The translations under genes were made by a program, and so were the position numbers. A stretch of DNA of 64,000 nt, taken from contig CAMRHE010000156.1 of the NCBI GenBank assembly GCA_947044405.1, forward strand, positions 4,155,001 to 4,219,000. Direction: 5' to 3'. The notes under the pieces were generated by a model. The model had not been told where the DNA came from. It saw nothing but the letters and a program-made list of their open reading frames with translations, and did not search any database. This DNA is from Leptodactylus fallax (taxonomy: Eukaryota > Chordata > Amphibia > Anura > Leptodactylidae). How positions within the stretch are numbered: position 1 is the stretch's first letter; each line of letters opens with the position of its first letter. This document shows, piece by piece, positions 43,415-54,871 of the stretch.

Positions 43415-44280
43415 ATTGGGGCACATTTATCAACGTGTTTGCGCCTGATTTTGGCCTGAGCTGCGCCTTTCTTGGGTCTTTTTCGCCATTACGCCGGATT
43501 TATGAAGTGTTTGCGCCTTTTTTCTACGTGTGTTTTTTCTATTCCCTATCCACTACTTTGTGATTTTTGGCGAGAAAAGTAGACATGGCTGTTTAGGCGA
43601 ACATTTGTTTGCCGGATTTATTATTTGCGCCTTTTTAAAAAAGGCACAAATAGGTGCAAAATCACTCCATTCAGGAAGTCACGTAAAAAACAGTGCAGAC
43701 TACAGGAAACAATTTCACAAGCATAAGACACACACAGAACTATGCAAAGTTAGCACACTTAACATTTAAAACAATTTTATAAATCATATTCAATTACTTG
43801 TGTCAAATCCTAAAATGCATTGCCAACTCAAGTGGAAAATTGCATGGCTGCAGGCTGCATCAAGAATGCAGAGCAGAGGTGTAGCTAGCGGGGGACAGAG
43901 GGTGCAGCGGACCTGGCCACACTCTTCTTTTAAGAAATTCTTTTTCGTTTTGGATTTGGTGGCTAAACTTTGCTTAAAGGCAGAAAAATCAGAGGAGCTC
44001 TCTTCGTTGGACAAACTGAATGGATTTGAAGCCATCTTTGCAGATCCAGAGATGTTGCTTGTTTCTGCTTCTTTAAATACAATTCTGTTCTGTGTCTGCT
44101 CCTTATTTATTATGTAGTCGCAAAAAAAGGCGCAACACACATGGCGAGTACATGTGCATGGAATTTATCAAATGCTTGCGCCCGATTAGTGAATCATGCC
44201 AGAAATTGAAAGGGCACACAAAAGGCACAACTGCGCAAAATTTCATCTAAAAGAGGCGCATTTGATAAATAACCCCCATT
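43415..44280. mobile_element. MITE with ggggcacatttatca ends, containing a nested hAT-like fragment
   Basis: Left end ggggcacatttatcaacgtg; right end tttgataaataaccccc, inverted. Inside, gcgcc/ggcgc words recur in both orientations. 43870-43925 (tgtagctagcgggggacaga, gggtgcagcgg) resembles the hAT-like fragment at 10677. Superfamily not determined. Confidence 0.5.
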
Positions 44281-44371
44281 GTCTTTATGTTTCAGAAACT
44301 TTCAGGGTGAATGTTTTATTCATACCATACAAGTGATATATTCGTTTTTTTCTTATATCGCTATATAACAT

Positions 44372-45427
44372 TTAATAAAGTAAAAAATGGCAGCACTCCT
44401 TTAAAAAATAAACCAGTGAATTTTAATCCAAGTGCGACATTTTGGTCCACAGAGGAACCTTTCTCAAGCAATAGTGTGATAGCAAACAAAGTTACTTCAT
44501 ATAGGTAGTACAACAATAAAGTGTAATTACAATTAAACAAAACAATTCACAATAAAAATCGTGCATGTAAATAGTATTATACATCCTGTACATATAGTAA
44601 AGTACAAAGTGACATAAATGTGAAAAAATCACCAAAATTCATATATCCTACATAACCATAGCTCAGAAAGTGTAATAAATGCATTAATAATTCATTAGGC
44701 TCATAATAAGTGCACCTGTGCAGTTATTAAAAGGAAGGGAGGGACATCCCACTTACCCAAACACAATATACTGATAAACTTATGCAAACCATTCGAATAC
44801 AGCGTTAATGGATACTAACTGCGCATGAATAAACAGCTGAATGTGATTACTGAGATCAAGTGCATCAAATGCGCATGTCCACGCATGAGCAGAACAGCCA
44901 ATTCAAGATCAGCAGACATATAAAGTACAGGCATGTACCCATAATCTACTGCACATGCGCGAGCATGCGCAGTAGAAAAACGGGAATCAGAGGCCATTTT
45001 TAAGACTGGAAAACATATAATAAAGAAAATAACCAAATAAAAAACTAAATTCATAACAAAAAAACATCATAAATCAAATAAAAGTTATCAGGACATATAG
45101 TCCATAGGGAAAAATAATAAAAATAAATAAATAATAAGGTAAATAATTAAAACAGCAACTTGGTACTACAAATAGGGGATTACTATAGATATACATTCAT
45201 TAGAGTATACCCAGACCATAAACATGGCCATGGAATATTCTACATATTAAGTGATCAACCAGGTAAAGCATTGGTCAACATCCCGTGAAGGATGTGTCCC
45301 AATACCTAAGCGGTAGCTTACCACTGAATCCTATCATGGACTCAGTGCTCGCTCCGCTATCCATACCTTTGGGTTCACATAACACCCCAAGTAACCATTT
45401 AGTTGCCAAAGAAGAGAAAAAAAAATA
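44372..45427 (-). repeat. Left inverted arm of the Penelope-like element
   Basis: Complement of 46037-47044. Both arms carry the same 79-codon open frame (45054-44815 here, 46361-46600 on the other side), which is arm sequence and not an independent gene. Confidence 0.85.
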
Positions 45428-45429
45428 AA

Positions 45430-45436
<7 letters not shown>

Positions 45437-45472
<36 letters not shown>
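45437..45472. repeat. (TA)n microsatellite
   Basis: Between the left arm and the Penelope ORF fragment. Confidence 0.85.
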
Positions 45473-45474
<2 letters not shown>

Positions 45475-45492
45475 ATATAAATATGATGTGGG

Positions 45493-45603
45493 GGCAATAG
45501 AGAGTTTCTATTAAAACGTAAGGAGATGGAGTGGATTTTTACATTAAACACTTTGAAACCTAATGGTTTAAATGTGGATTATAAATTGTCCACATTTATT
45601 TAG
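45493..45603 (+). pseudogene. Penelope-like GIY-YIG protein, C-terminal 36 residues
   Basis: Reads RKEMEWIFTLNTLKPNGLNV then a short tail and TAG at 45601. The E-WI-x-x-L-x-x-x-x-P-x-GLN pattern is the Penelope C-terminus. The rest of the protein is missing on the left, replaced by (TA)n and the inverted arm. Confidence 0.75.
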
Positions 45604-45949
45604 GTATTTAGGTTAGGTGACTTGCCTTGTATAGAAATTGTGGGTGTTCCTCTGTTTCTTTTCTTCAGTATAATTTGTGATTAATAATGTAAAATTATTA
45701 AATTATAATGTTTTTTGTTTTTTTTTATATTTTACAGAATTACACCTTCACTTTTAAGACATCACTGTACCTTCACCTATTAGATTTCTTCATTGAAGAT
45801 GAATAAGAAGGAAGGGAGGAGGACTACATCCCTATTTTTGTTTACATATATTTGTTATGTTTTTTATACAGTTGAGGTTTTTTGATTTTGAGTGCATCGA
45901 TTGTTAATATTGTTATGTTCATTATTTATAGTAGATTTTTATTTATATT

Positions 45950-45979
45950 AAATATATATATATCTATATATATATATAT

Positions 45980-46027
<48 letters not shown>

Positions 46028-46047
46028 TTTTTTTTTTTTTTTTTTTC
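45950..46047. repeat. (TA)n and poly-T tract
   Basis: Imperfect TA array to ~46023, then ~22 T to 46046; the open frame across it is meaningless. Confidence 0.85.
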
Positions 46048-47044
46048 TCTTGTTTGGCAACTAAATGGTTACTCGGGGTGTTATGTGAACCCAAAGGTAT
46101 GGATAGCGGAGCGAGCACTGAGTCCATGACAGGATGTTGACCAATGCTTTACCTGGTTGATCACTTAATATGTAGAATATTCCATGGCCATGTTTATGGT
46201 CTGGGTATACTCTAATGAATGTATATCTATAGTAATCCCCTATTTGTAGTACCAAGTTGCTGTTTTAATTATTTACCTTATTATTTATTTATTTTTATTA
46301 TTTTTCCCTATGGACTATATGTCCTGATAACGTTTATTTGATTTATGATGTTTTTTTGTTATGAATTTAGTTTTTTATTTGGTTATTTTCTTTATTATAT
46401 GTTTTCCAGTCTTAAAAATGGCCTCTGATTCCCGTTTTTCTACTGCGCATGCTCGCGCATGTGCAGTAGATTATGGGTACATGCCAGTACTTTATATGTC
46501 TGCTGATCTTGAATTGCCTGTTCTGCTCATACGTGGACATGCGCATTCGATGCACTTGATCTCAGTAATCACATTCAGCTGTTTATTCATGTGCAGTTAG
46601 TATCCATTAACGCTGTATTCGCATGGTTTGCATAAGTTTATCAGTATATTGTGTTTGGGTAAGTGGGATGTCCATCCCTTCCTTTTAATAACTGCACAGG
46701 TGCACTTATTATGAGCCTAATGAATTATTAATGCATTTATTACACTTTCTGAGCTATGGTTATGTAGGATATATGAATTTTGGTGATTTTTTTCACATTT
46801 ATGTCACTTTGCACTTTACTATATGTACAGGATGTATAATACTATTTACATGCATGATTTTTATTGTAAATTGTTTTGTTTAATTGTAATTACAATTTAT
46901 TGTTGTGCTACCTATATGAAGTAGCTTTGTTTGCTATCACACTATTGCTTGAGAAAGGTTCCTCTGTGGACCGAAACGTCGCACTTGGATTAAAATTCAC
47001 TGGTTTATTTTTTAAAGGAGTGCTGCCATTTTTTCCTTTATTAG
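46037..47044 (+). repeat. Right inverted arm of the Penelope-like element
   Basis: Contains cttgagaaaggttcctctgt and ggaccgaaacgtcgcacttg (46950-46990), the terminal hairpin-like motif, and ends near cctttatta. A longer open frame starting at 46876 crosses the arm edge and has no recognisable domain. Confidence 0.85.
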
Positions 47045-47825
47045 TTGTGTGGGAGGCATTACCATCCTCTGCTTTGAATTTTTTCTTGTATATAACATTT
47101 AAATTATATTTTCTATATATATGGGTTGTTTCTGGTATCACTGCTGATTCCCATTCAACTAAATTAAGATGCAATATCAGACACAGCCAATGGACAACAA
47201 TGGCTCTGTTTCTTGAAGAACTTACTGTAACATTAAGAGTTACAGTATATCAGGACTATATAGAGAACATTGCACCAAATCACACCTCTCTTAAAAAAAT
47301 AGTTAAATTCTGTAGGAACCTGGGTCAAAATCTGCTTAAAAAATATTTCTTATCAGAATACACTTTTCTCAACAAAGTAGGTAAAGTCTGCCTCATATAC
47401 GCATTGTCAGAATTTGGGTTAAGTGCACTTTTAAGGCTCATTTAAATATATAGCACATGATGATATAACTACATAGGGGATTAATTTATACTATTTATAT
47501 ACTATTTACCATTTATACTCTCCTGCAATACTACATATGTAATATTCACCAGTAGGGCACACGCTTTGTTAATGAATGTAATGTGGATAAAAACATTACA
47601 AGGTTAGATCTGTAGTTTGATATCACTTTTATGATTAGCATGGATTAAAACTTGATAAATGAATTCTGAAGCTCCACCCACTCTTTCTATGTCAGAAAAA
47701 AGGTAAAAGGCACAGAAATTTCAAAGATATGGAGTGTTACCTTAACCAAAAAAATAAATAAATAATGTGCCGGCTACATTTTTGTATTCTTTGAAAATGA
47801 TAATAGCATTTCAGGATTGTAGTAT
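47045..47825. other. Unassigned DNA
   Basis: No gene or element recognised. Confidence 0.4.
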
Positions 47826-48920
47826 ACACACCCCTCAACACTGAAATTGCAACACCAAGAAGTGCAAGTCTTAAAGTTCTGAAAATCGAGGAAGTACCAG
47901 GTTTCGCTAAGATCTGCAAATTTTCAAGCACTTATCTCCAGTCTGTAGCACATGGGAGAGGTATACAAGTCAGATTGAAAACAAAAGTTTTTAGCCACAT
48001 GAAACCTCAAAATTGGATTAAGTAGTGTGGCATGATTGTGCAATGCCTCCTGTTAATTGAAATGACAGTTATCAACACTAGTATCAAACGGAGAAGGACA
48101 GAATCCTTTAAATGAAGGACCTTGATTTATCACTCTGGCAGATCGATATACACCTAGGATGTCAGTATGGTTAAACATTACGTGTCCCGGTAGTTCAGAA
48201 AACAACAAAGAACCAGTATGACAACAACGTGTTTGTAAGACACTGGGCTTTGACCCAAACATCAAGCTACAGGTGTTCAATTGACCTCCCCCCACAGCTC
48301 TCAAAGATTGTCATGGTGCACAGCAAGATGGTAATGGAGGCTGAAATGGAGATCTGTCGTCTTCAGCATTGAGTCCTCCCTTTCTCTGGAACACAATAAT
48401 AGCCAGAGATTGGTCTGGAGACCATATGGGCAGTGCCATGAAGAAACCTTCACTAGGTAATGCCACATCAGTCCCACTCCCTGGATTATGGTGTGGGATG
48501 GCATAATGTATTGTAGTCAGAACTCTCTATCCTTCATTTCAGGTACATTAACATCCTAACATTACTTTCATTTGGTTGTGCAACCATTTCTCCAAATTGT
48601 CACAAGAGCCGTTTAACAACTGGACAACACCAGGCTGCATTTTGTTTGTGGTACGGTGAACAGCCTGTTTAGCCTAAACATCTTCTGCAACATCTCTGGA
48701 CTTTTCTCCCATTGATCATATCTTGGATGTCATTAGTCGGCAATTGCAAAGGTAGCTACCAGCAGCCAATTTTTAAGATTTGCATGTCAAGTGCATTCAG
48801 AGAGGCATAACAATACTCACACAACCATTAATAACCCCACTGATAGCATGCCAAGTTGAGTAAGTGCGTGTATTTCTGCACATGGCATTCATACTTGATA
48901 CTAAATTAATCAAGATGTTT
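47826..48920 (+). mobile_element. Decayed Tc1/mariner-type transposon
   Basis: Begins acacacccctcaacactgaa, attgcaacaccaag, and carries transposase-like words in one frame over ~700 bp. Termini too diverged to define precisely. Confidence 0.5.
48320..48790 (+). pseudogene. Tc1/mariner-type transposase remnant
   Basis: One frame gives SQRLVWRPYGQCHEE, then PTPWIMVWDGIMYC and SLSFISGTLTS, parallel to the VWRxPGE, MVWGGI and GTLT blocks of Tc1-type transposases. Further on, LDNTRLH resembles the second-Asp block and SPIDHILDVISRQLQR the last catalytic block, with Asp where Tc1 has Glu. Several stops interrupt it. Whether Asp is ancestral or a mutation is unknown. Confidence 0.5.
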
Positions 48921-49094
48921 TGAACAGCCCCGAGTGTTACCCAACCGGAGTTACTGTCTCATTCTTTTCTTAGCTCCCCTTTGGCATCTGATTTGCCTTT
49001 TTTCTTGTTGTTCTTCTCCCGATTCCCCTCTCTTTATCTACCCTCCTTCCACCTCTCTCCTTGATATCCCTTTTTCCCCAACTGTGTTAACGCC

Positions 49095-50079
49095 ATGTCT
49101 GCCTTTACCATTTCTTCCTTCAATGTTAAGGGATTTAAAATCCCTGAGAAGCGTTCAAAGGTTTTCTGTAGCTCTCATAAACACAATGCCCAGGTACTTT
49201 GCCTTCAAGAATCACACTTTCATCAGGGTCATGTTTCTTCACACAAGAATCGCTACTATCCATCCTGGTTTCACAGCAGTAACTCATTAGGGAAAACCAA
49301 AGGTGTGGCAACCTACTTCCACAAAAATCTGCCCCACACAATACTAGACACCCTTGCTGACCCCAATGCCAGGTACCTTTTTGTTAAATGTGAGATCTAC
49401 AACATTGTTTACACTATCACCAATGTATATGCTCCTATTGTTAACCAAATACCCTTCCTACTCCATATGGTCTCTGAATTGCAATCGTTCTGTCAGGGCA
49501 ACTTGATTTTATACAGGGACTTCAATTTAACCCTTAATCCTCTGCTCCTCAGGTAAGACTTGTCTATCCTACAACAAACTCAATACCCTTAGGAAGAGAC
49601 TATGTTCCCTACAACTGTGGGACTCCTGGCGTACTCTGTATCCAGATGCAAAAGAGTTCACATTCTTCTCTCACATACATGAGTCATACAGCAGACTGGA
49701 TTGTATTTTTTCACATCATAGCATCTTGTCTCAAACGCATTCTGCTACTATAGGCAATTTTTATTTATCTTGACCACTCCCCTATCCCTCCTCTCTCCTT
49801 CTCTTTCCCTGCACACTTTCACATGGTGACTCAATAAGGCTCTACTTCTCGACACTCCTTGCCTTACAGACCATTTCTCACTTCCTTAGCGACCATGCTA
49901 TGGACTCCACATCCCTTCCTATACAATGGGAGTACAGGGAGTTCTTATGAAGCATGGCTCCCGGAAAAAAGCTGAAGTACAAATCTCTTTTGTGCACCTT
50001 GTGTAGACTTGAGACCCAACATAAACAATTCCTACAGCAGGATACTCTCCGCACTCTCATTGCCACCCGCCATGAACTA
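49095..50079 (+). pseudogene. LINE ORF2 endonuclease and linker
   Basis: 49095-49556 is open: MSAFTISSFNVKGFKIPEKR, VLCLQESHFHQG (catalytic Glu), KTKGVATYFHK and YTITNVYAPIVNQ; YRDFNL replaces the usual GDFN. After a stop the reading continues through LCSLQLWDSWRTLYPDA and THSATIG-type linker with frameshifts to RHELQ at 50079, where Tc1 F inserted. Confidence 0.7.
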
Positions 50080-50463
50080 CAGTGGGTACGGAAAGTATTC
50101 AGACCCCTTTAAATTTTTCACTCTTTCTTTCATTGCAGCCATTTGCTAAAAGCAAAAAAGTTCATTTTATTTCTCATTAATGTACACTCAGCACCCCATC
50201 TTGACAGAAAAAAAACAGAAATGTAGATATTCTTTGCAAATTATTAAAAAAGAAAAATATCACCTGGTCATAGGTATTCAGACCCTTTGCTGTGACACTC
50301 ATATTTAACTCACATGCTGTCCATTTCCCTCTGATCCTCCTTGAGATGGTTCTACTCCTTCATTGGTGTCCAGCTGTGTTTAATTAAACAGATTGGACTT
50401 GATTAGGAAAGGCACACACCTGTCTATATAACACCTCACAGCTCACAGTGCATGTCAGAGAAA

Positions 50464-52090
50464 ATGAGAATCATGAGGTCAAAGAAACTGCCCAAGGAAC
50501 ACAGGGCAGAGACTCAGTCAACGAATGAACTCATACAGATCCACCATTAATAACAGCAGAACAGATCTCCCAGTGGCCGCACATTTCTCCGGAGAAAACC
50601 ACTCTATTGATTTGCGGGTTGTGGTTTTAATGGGACATTTTAAGACACAGGAGAAAAGGAAAGAAATGGAGTACAAATTTATGCAAAAATTTCAAACTCT
50701 GCAATTTGGACTTAATATTCATGCCAGCTTCATGTCACACTATGTTTGAACCATGAACTGAACTCAATATTCATGCCAGCTTCAAATCAAACTATGTATG
50801 ACCTGTGAGGGACACAAATCACCTCCTGATAGCAAACAGATAACAGCAAGAATTACTGATCCCTCCGTCACGCACCACAAGTTTCCAGACTGTTTTTTTG
50901 ACCTGTTGTAAATAACTTCTCTACTTAGATTGCAAATTTTTTTTAAGGACTCTAAAATGCTTTGAAAACCATGTGTATAAAAATCTGTTAATTTTCAGTT
51001 CTTGTATCACACCATGTCTGATGAAGGGAGCGAGTACTCCTGAAAGCTTACTTATAAATATACTCAGTTAGCCTCTAAAAGGTATCACCTGATTTCTTCA
51101 CTCTTCCAAGGAACTCAGAGACAGAATTGTGGCAAGGCACAGATCTGGCCAAGGTTACAAAAGAATTTCTGCAGCACTCAAGGTTCCTAAGAGCACAGTG
51201 GCCTTAAATGGAAGAAGTTTGGGACGACCAGAACTCTTCCTAGACCTAGCCATCCAGCCAAACTGAGCAATTGTGGGAGAAGAGCCTTGGTGAGAGAGGT
51301 AAAGAAGAACCCAAAGATCACTGTGGCTGAGCTCCAGAGATGCAGTAGGGAGATGGAAAAAAGTTCCTCAAAGTCAATTCCCTGCAGCCCTCCACCAGTC
51401 AGGGCTTTATGGCAGAGTGGCCCGAAGGAAGCCTCTCCTCAGTGCAAGACATAAGAACGCCCACACAGAGTTTGCCAAAAAACACATGAAGGACTCCCAG
51501 ACTATGAGAAATAAGATTCTCTGGTCTGATGAGACGAAGATTGAACTGTTTGGCGTTAATTCTAAGCGGTATGTGTGGAGAAAACCAGGCACTGCTCATC
51601 ACCTGCCCAATAAAATCCCAACAGTGAAACATGGTGGTGGCAGCATCATGCTATGGGGGTGTTTTTCAGTTGCAGGGACAGGACGACTGGTTGCAATTGA
51701 AGGAAAGCTGAATGCAGCCAAGAACAGAATAAGAAAGAAAACCTCTTCCAGAGTGCTCTGGACCTCAGACTGGGCCAAAGGTTCACCTTCCAATAAGACA
51801 ATGACCGTAAGCACACAGCTAAAATAACAAAGGAATGGCCACGGAACAACTCTGTGACCATTCTTGACTGGCCCAGCCAGAGCCCTGACCTCAACCCAAT
51901 TGAGCATCTCTGGAGAAACCTGAAAATGGCTGTCCAGCAACGTTCACCATCCAACCTGACGGAACTGGAGAGGATCTGCAAGGAAGAATGGCAGAGGATC
52001 CCCAAATCCAGATGTGAAAAGATTGTTGCATCATTCCCAAGAAGACTCATGGCTGTACTAGCTCAAAAGGGTGCTTCTACTCAATACTGA
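50464..52090 (+). pseudogene. Tc1 transposase of copy F, split and frameshifted
   Basis: The start region near 50470 (MRSKKLPKEHRAE) is separated from the rest by the Penelope insertion. 51110-51240 continues the DNA-binding part with frameshifts. 51417-51827 has KILWSDETKIELFG (first Asp) and [13 protein letters not shown] frameshift follows; 51854-52090 has PDLNPIEHLW (Glu) and ends LAQKGASTQY. The second-Asp region is out of frame (caataagacaatgacc). Confidence 0.85.
50518..51108 (+). mobile_element. Penelope-like element, 3' fragment inserted in Tc1 F
   Basis: 50525-50749 encodes a Penelope GIY-YIG C-terminus: RSTINNSRTDLPVAAHFSGE, HFKTQEKRKEMEYKFMQKF and LQFGLNIHASFMSHYV. The 3' part contains catgtctgatgaagggagcg, agtactcctgaaagc, like Penelope termini. 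The flanking Tc1 word ccaaggaac-cag occurs on both sides (50492 and 51104), an apparent target-site duplication of about 14-20 bp. Note the different family from the fragments at 15.8 and 45.5 kb. Confidence 0.75.
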
Positions 52091-52309
52091 GCAAAGGGTC
52101 TGAATACTTGTGCCCATGTGATATTTCAGTTTTTCTTTTTTAATAAATTTGCAAAAATATCTACATTTCTGTTTTTTTTCTGTGTAGATGGGGTGCTGAG
52201 TGTACATTAATGAGAAATAAAATGAACTTTTTTGCTTTTAGCAAATGGCTGCAATGAAACAAAGAGTGAAAAATTTAAAGGGGTAAGAATACTTTCCGTA
52301 CCCACTGTA

Positions 52310-54871
52310 CTTCAATTATTTGAACATAAGCACCAACAAATCAATCATATTGGCTCCCAGATGTTTTCTGAATGGGGCAATAAAGCCGGACGCCTTCTTG
52401 CCCAAGCTGTGAAGGAGCGTCAAGCTTCCTTCTACATCACCTGCATCAAAACTCCCCTTGGTGCTTCTGCTCATTTCACTGAAGAAATTGCTTCCACCTT
52501 TCGGGACTCTTATCAAACTTTATATAATCCCCCTCCCATCTCGCTACTCCAGCCCTGACCCCACCCCGATCACTCTCACAATACATCTCTGATACAGCCC
52601 TCCCAGTCTTACCCCCAGAGATGACCTCACAACTTGGCCAACCCTTTACCAGTGAGGAACTTGAGTTGGTCATTTCTTCTTTAGCCTCCAGTAAAAGTCC
52701 TGACCCAGATGGTTTCGCTGTCCATTTCTATAAGTTCCTACACCCCGAACTAGCCCCCTTCCTCCTACTGGTCTTTAATGCCGCTTCCGCGTATACTCCC
52801 TTCCCCTTTCCTTCCTTCGAACCCATATTACTGCGCTTCCCAAGATAAGAGAGATAATACCCTCAAGACCTACTCCATCGTTCGTCATGCCACTCGCCAT
52901 AACATGCCTTTGATGCTCCTTTCATTAGATGCTGAGAAGGTGTTTGATTGAGTGGACTGGAGCTTCCTGGAGGCTGTCCTGTTCCAGATTGGATTAGGAT
53001 CTGTTATGCTGGCCCGTAATAAAACTCTCTATATTTCCCCCCAAGCCCAAATCAGAATCAACGGGACTCTGTCATCCACTTTTACCATATCGAATGGCAC
53101 TAGACAAAGGCTGCCCTTCTCCCCACTTTTATATGCTTTGGTCATGGAGCATTTACTTGTGGCCATCCATAAAAACCCACATATTACAGGGTAACAAACT
53201 GGAAACCTTCATATTAAGGCTTCTGCTTATGATGCTTTGCTTTATATCTCACAGCCCCTGACATTGCTTTCCTCCCTACTGGATGAAATTCAAAACTATA
53301 GCCACTTTACTAATTTCAAACTTAATCTATCCAAAAGCACGGCCCTTAATATATCCCACGATACGCGTACACTCCATACCCTCCGCAGTTCCTTTTCATT
53401 CTCATGGGCTCCTCATTCCTTGAAATACTTGGGGATAACTATATCAGTAGATCCGACAGCTGCCTTCATTATCAATCTCACTCCTCTACTCCGTACCCTT
53501 CACAGAGAATTGGCCAACTAGGATACCAAGGGATTCTCTTGCCTTGGCCAAATTAATATCCTCAAGATGTCCGTACTGCCCAGACTTCTCTATTATTTTC
53601 AGTCTATCCCTGTCACCATTCCTAGGCCCTTTTTTTTTATTCCCTTCAAAGCCTTTCGCTAAATTTATCTGGTCGATTAAGCCTTCCAGAGTTTTGAAAC
53701 AAACGCTACATAGACCTAAAGACCTTGGTGGACTAGTGGCACTGAGCTGCCTATATTATTATATGAAAGTCGTGACTGTGCCTATCCTCGATTGGCACCA
53801 CCACAAGTCTTCTAAACTCTGGGTACGCTTAGAAACTGAACTATCTTTCTCTCCCTTAGAATTGCTTCCTTGGCTGCACAGAGACCACTGGACTCTACGA
53901 TCCCTATCGCACATCCCCTTCATAGCTAAACAGGTTATTGCAGTCTGTAAACTATATTTATCTGAGAAATGACTCTTCCTAAGTTATAGCCCCTCCCCCC
54001 CCCCCGTTGTCTCACAATCCTCACTTTCCAGCTGCCTGTGCACCCTCTTTTTTGTCATACCCTACGAAACATAAACTACTCCGTTTTTCCCAAGTGCTCA
54101 AACCCACTGCACTTGCGGACTTCAAGTCCATAGTTCCTGCACATAATCGCATGACTTTATCTCAATGGCACTACTCACAACTTTGGCAGTATTTGAAAAT
54201 TTCATCAAATCAACCTCTCCATTGGTCCCTGACCCCCTTCAAAAAGCTTTGTATTTCCCTGCACCCAGCCCTTTGGTCAATCTTCACCCACTATTCTTTC
54301 ATGTTCGAACCTCCGTTGTCCTTGCCACCATCCTTCGTGCCACATTGGGAAGAAGAGCTTGACACTTCTTACTCTACTGAACAATGGTCCTCTACTTTCC
54401 AACTATGCCATAAGTTCTCGATCTCCTGCAAAGCCCAAGAAACTAATTATAAAATTCTATGCAGATAGTACAGAGTTCCTGTATTCCTTCACTCTATTTT
54501 CCCCCAATCCTCTGACATTTGCTGGAGATGTGGCAAGGAAAAGGGCACTGTGTATAACATATACTATAAACATCCGATCAATGTCGCTTTTGGACTGACA
54601 TTCATAATGTCATCCACAGAGTTTCTGGAGTTGCACTACCGGATGACCCAGCCGCCCTTCTCCTCTCCATATTCCTGCACAAGCTTAAGAAATACACTCG
54701 TGCTCTGTTTGGGCAGCCATTAACATGAAGCCAAACAGTCATTCTCAGTTTTTGGAAAACTACATACACACCCTCTATACAGGATTGACTCTCTGAATTC
54801 CTCAATTCCTACACCTCAGACGTATGGAGCTTATGATCTCAGACCTACATCCTGACTCTACTAAATACCAA
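52310..54871 (+). pseudogene. LINE ORF2 reverse transcriptase and C-terminus
   Basis: Blocks in order: SLASSKSPDPDGFAVHFYK, LSLDAEKVFD followed by a stop then VDWSFLE (first palm Asp), SNGTRQRLPFSPLLYALVME, then YDALLYIS in place of the ADD active site, and HSLKYLGITIS. The thumb continues to 53972. 54007-54468 and the following frame give ISNQPLHWSLTPF and CWRCGKEKG, the C-terminal Cys-rich motif. At least five stops or frameshifts. Confidence 0.75.

Larger units (their letters stand above)
44372..47044 (+). mobile_element. Penelope-like element flanked by ~1 kb inverted arms
   Basis: The left arm (44372-45427) is the reverse complement of the right arm (46037-47044), nearly identical by eye. 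Between them lie the end of a Penelope-like ORF (45493-45603), a 3' UTR and (TA)n tracts. The arms contain the cctctgtggaccgaaacgtc motif typical of Penelope-like termini. The right arm lacks ~47 bp present in the left (45283-45335), with aggat/ggat microhomology at the joint. Inverted partial copies are common in Penelope insertions. Confidence 0.75.
50080..52307 (+). mobile_element. Tc1-like transposon F, with nested Penelope fragment
   Basis: TA at 50078-50079 and 52308-52309. Inverted ends cagtgggtacggaaagtatt and, from the right, cagtgggtacggaaagtatt. Without the ~590 bp insertion at 50518-51108 it is ~1.64 kb. Removal of the Tc1 restores the LINE reading RHELQ to YFNYLN, showing the insertion point. 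Confidence 0.9.

Noticed and set aside
45882..46064. 60-codon ORF of Ile/Tyr and Phe
   Set aside because: It is translation of a (TA)n and poly-T tract.
46876..47445. 189-codon ORF
   Set aside because: The first third is Penelope arm sequence and the rest has no motif or codon bias; a chance read-through into flanking DNA.
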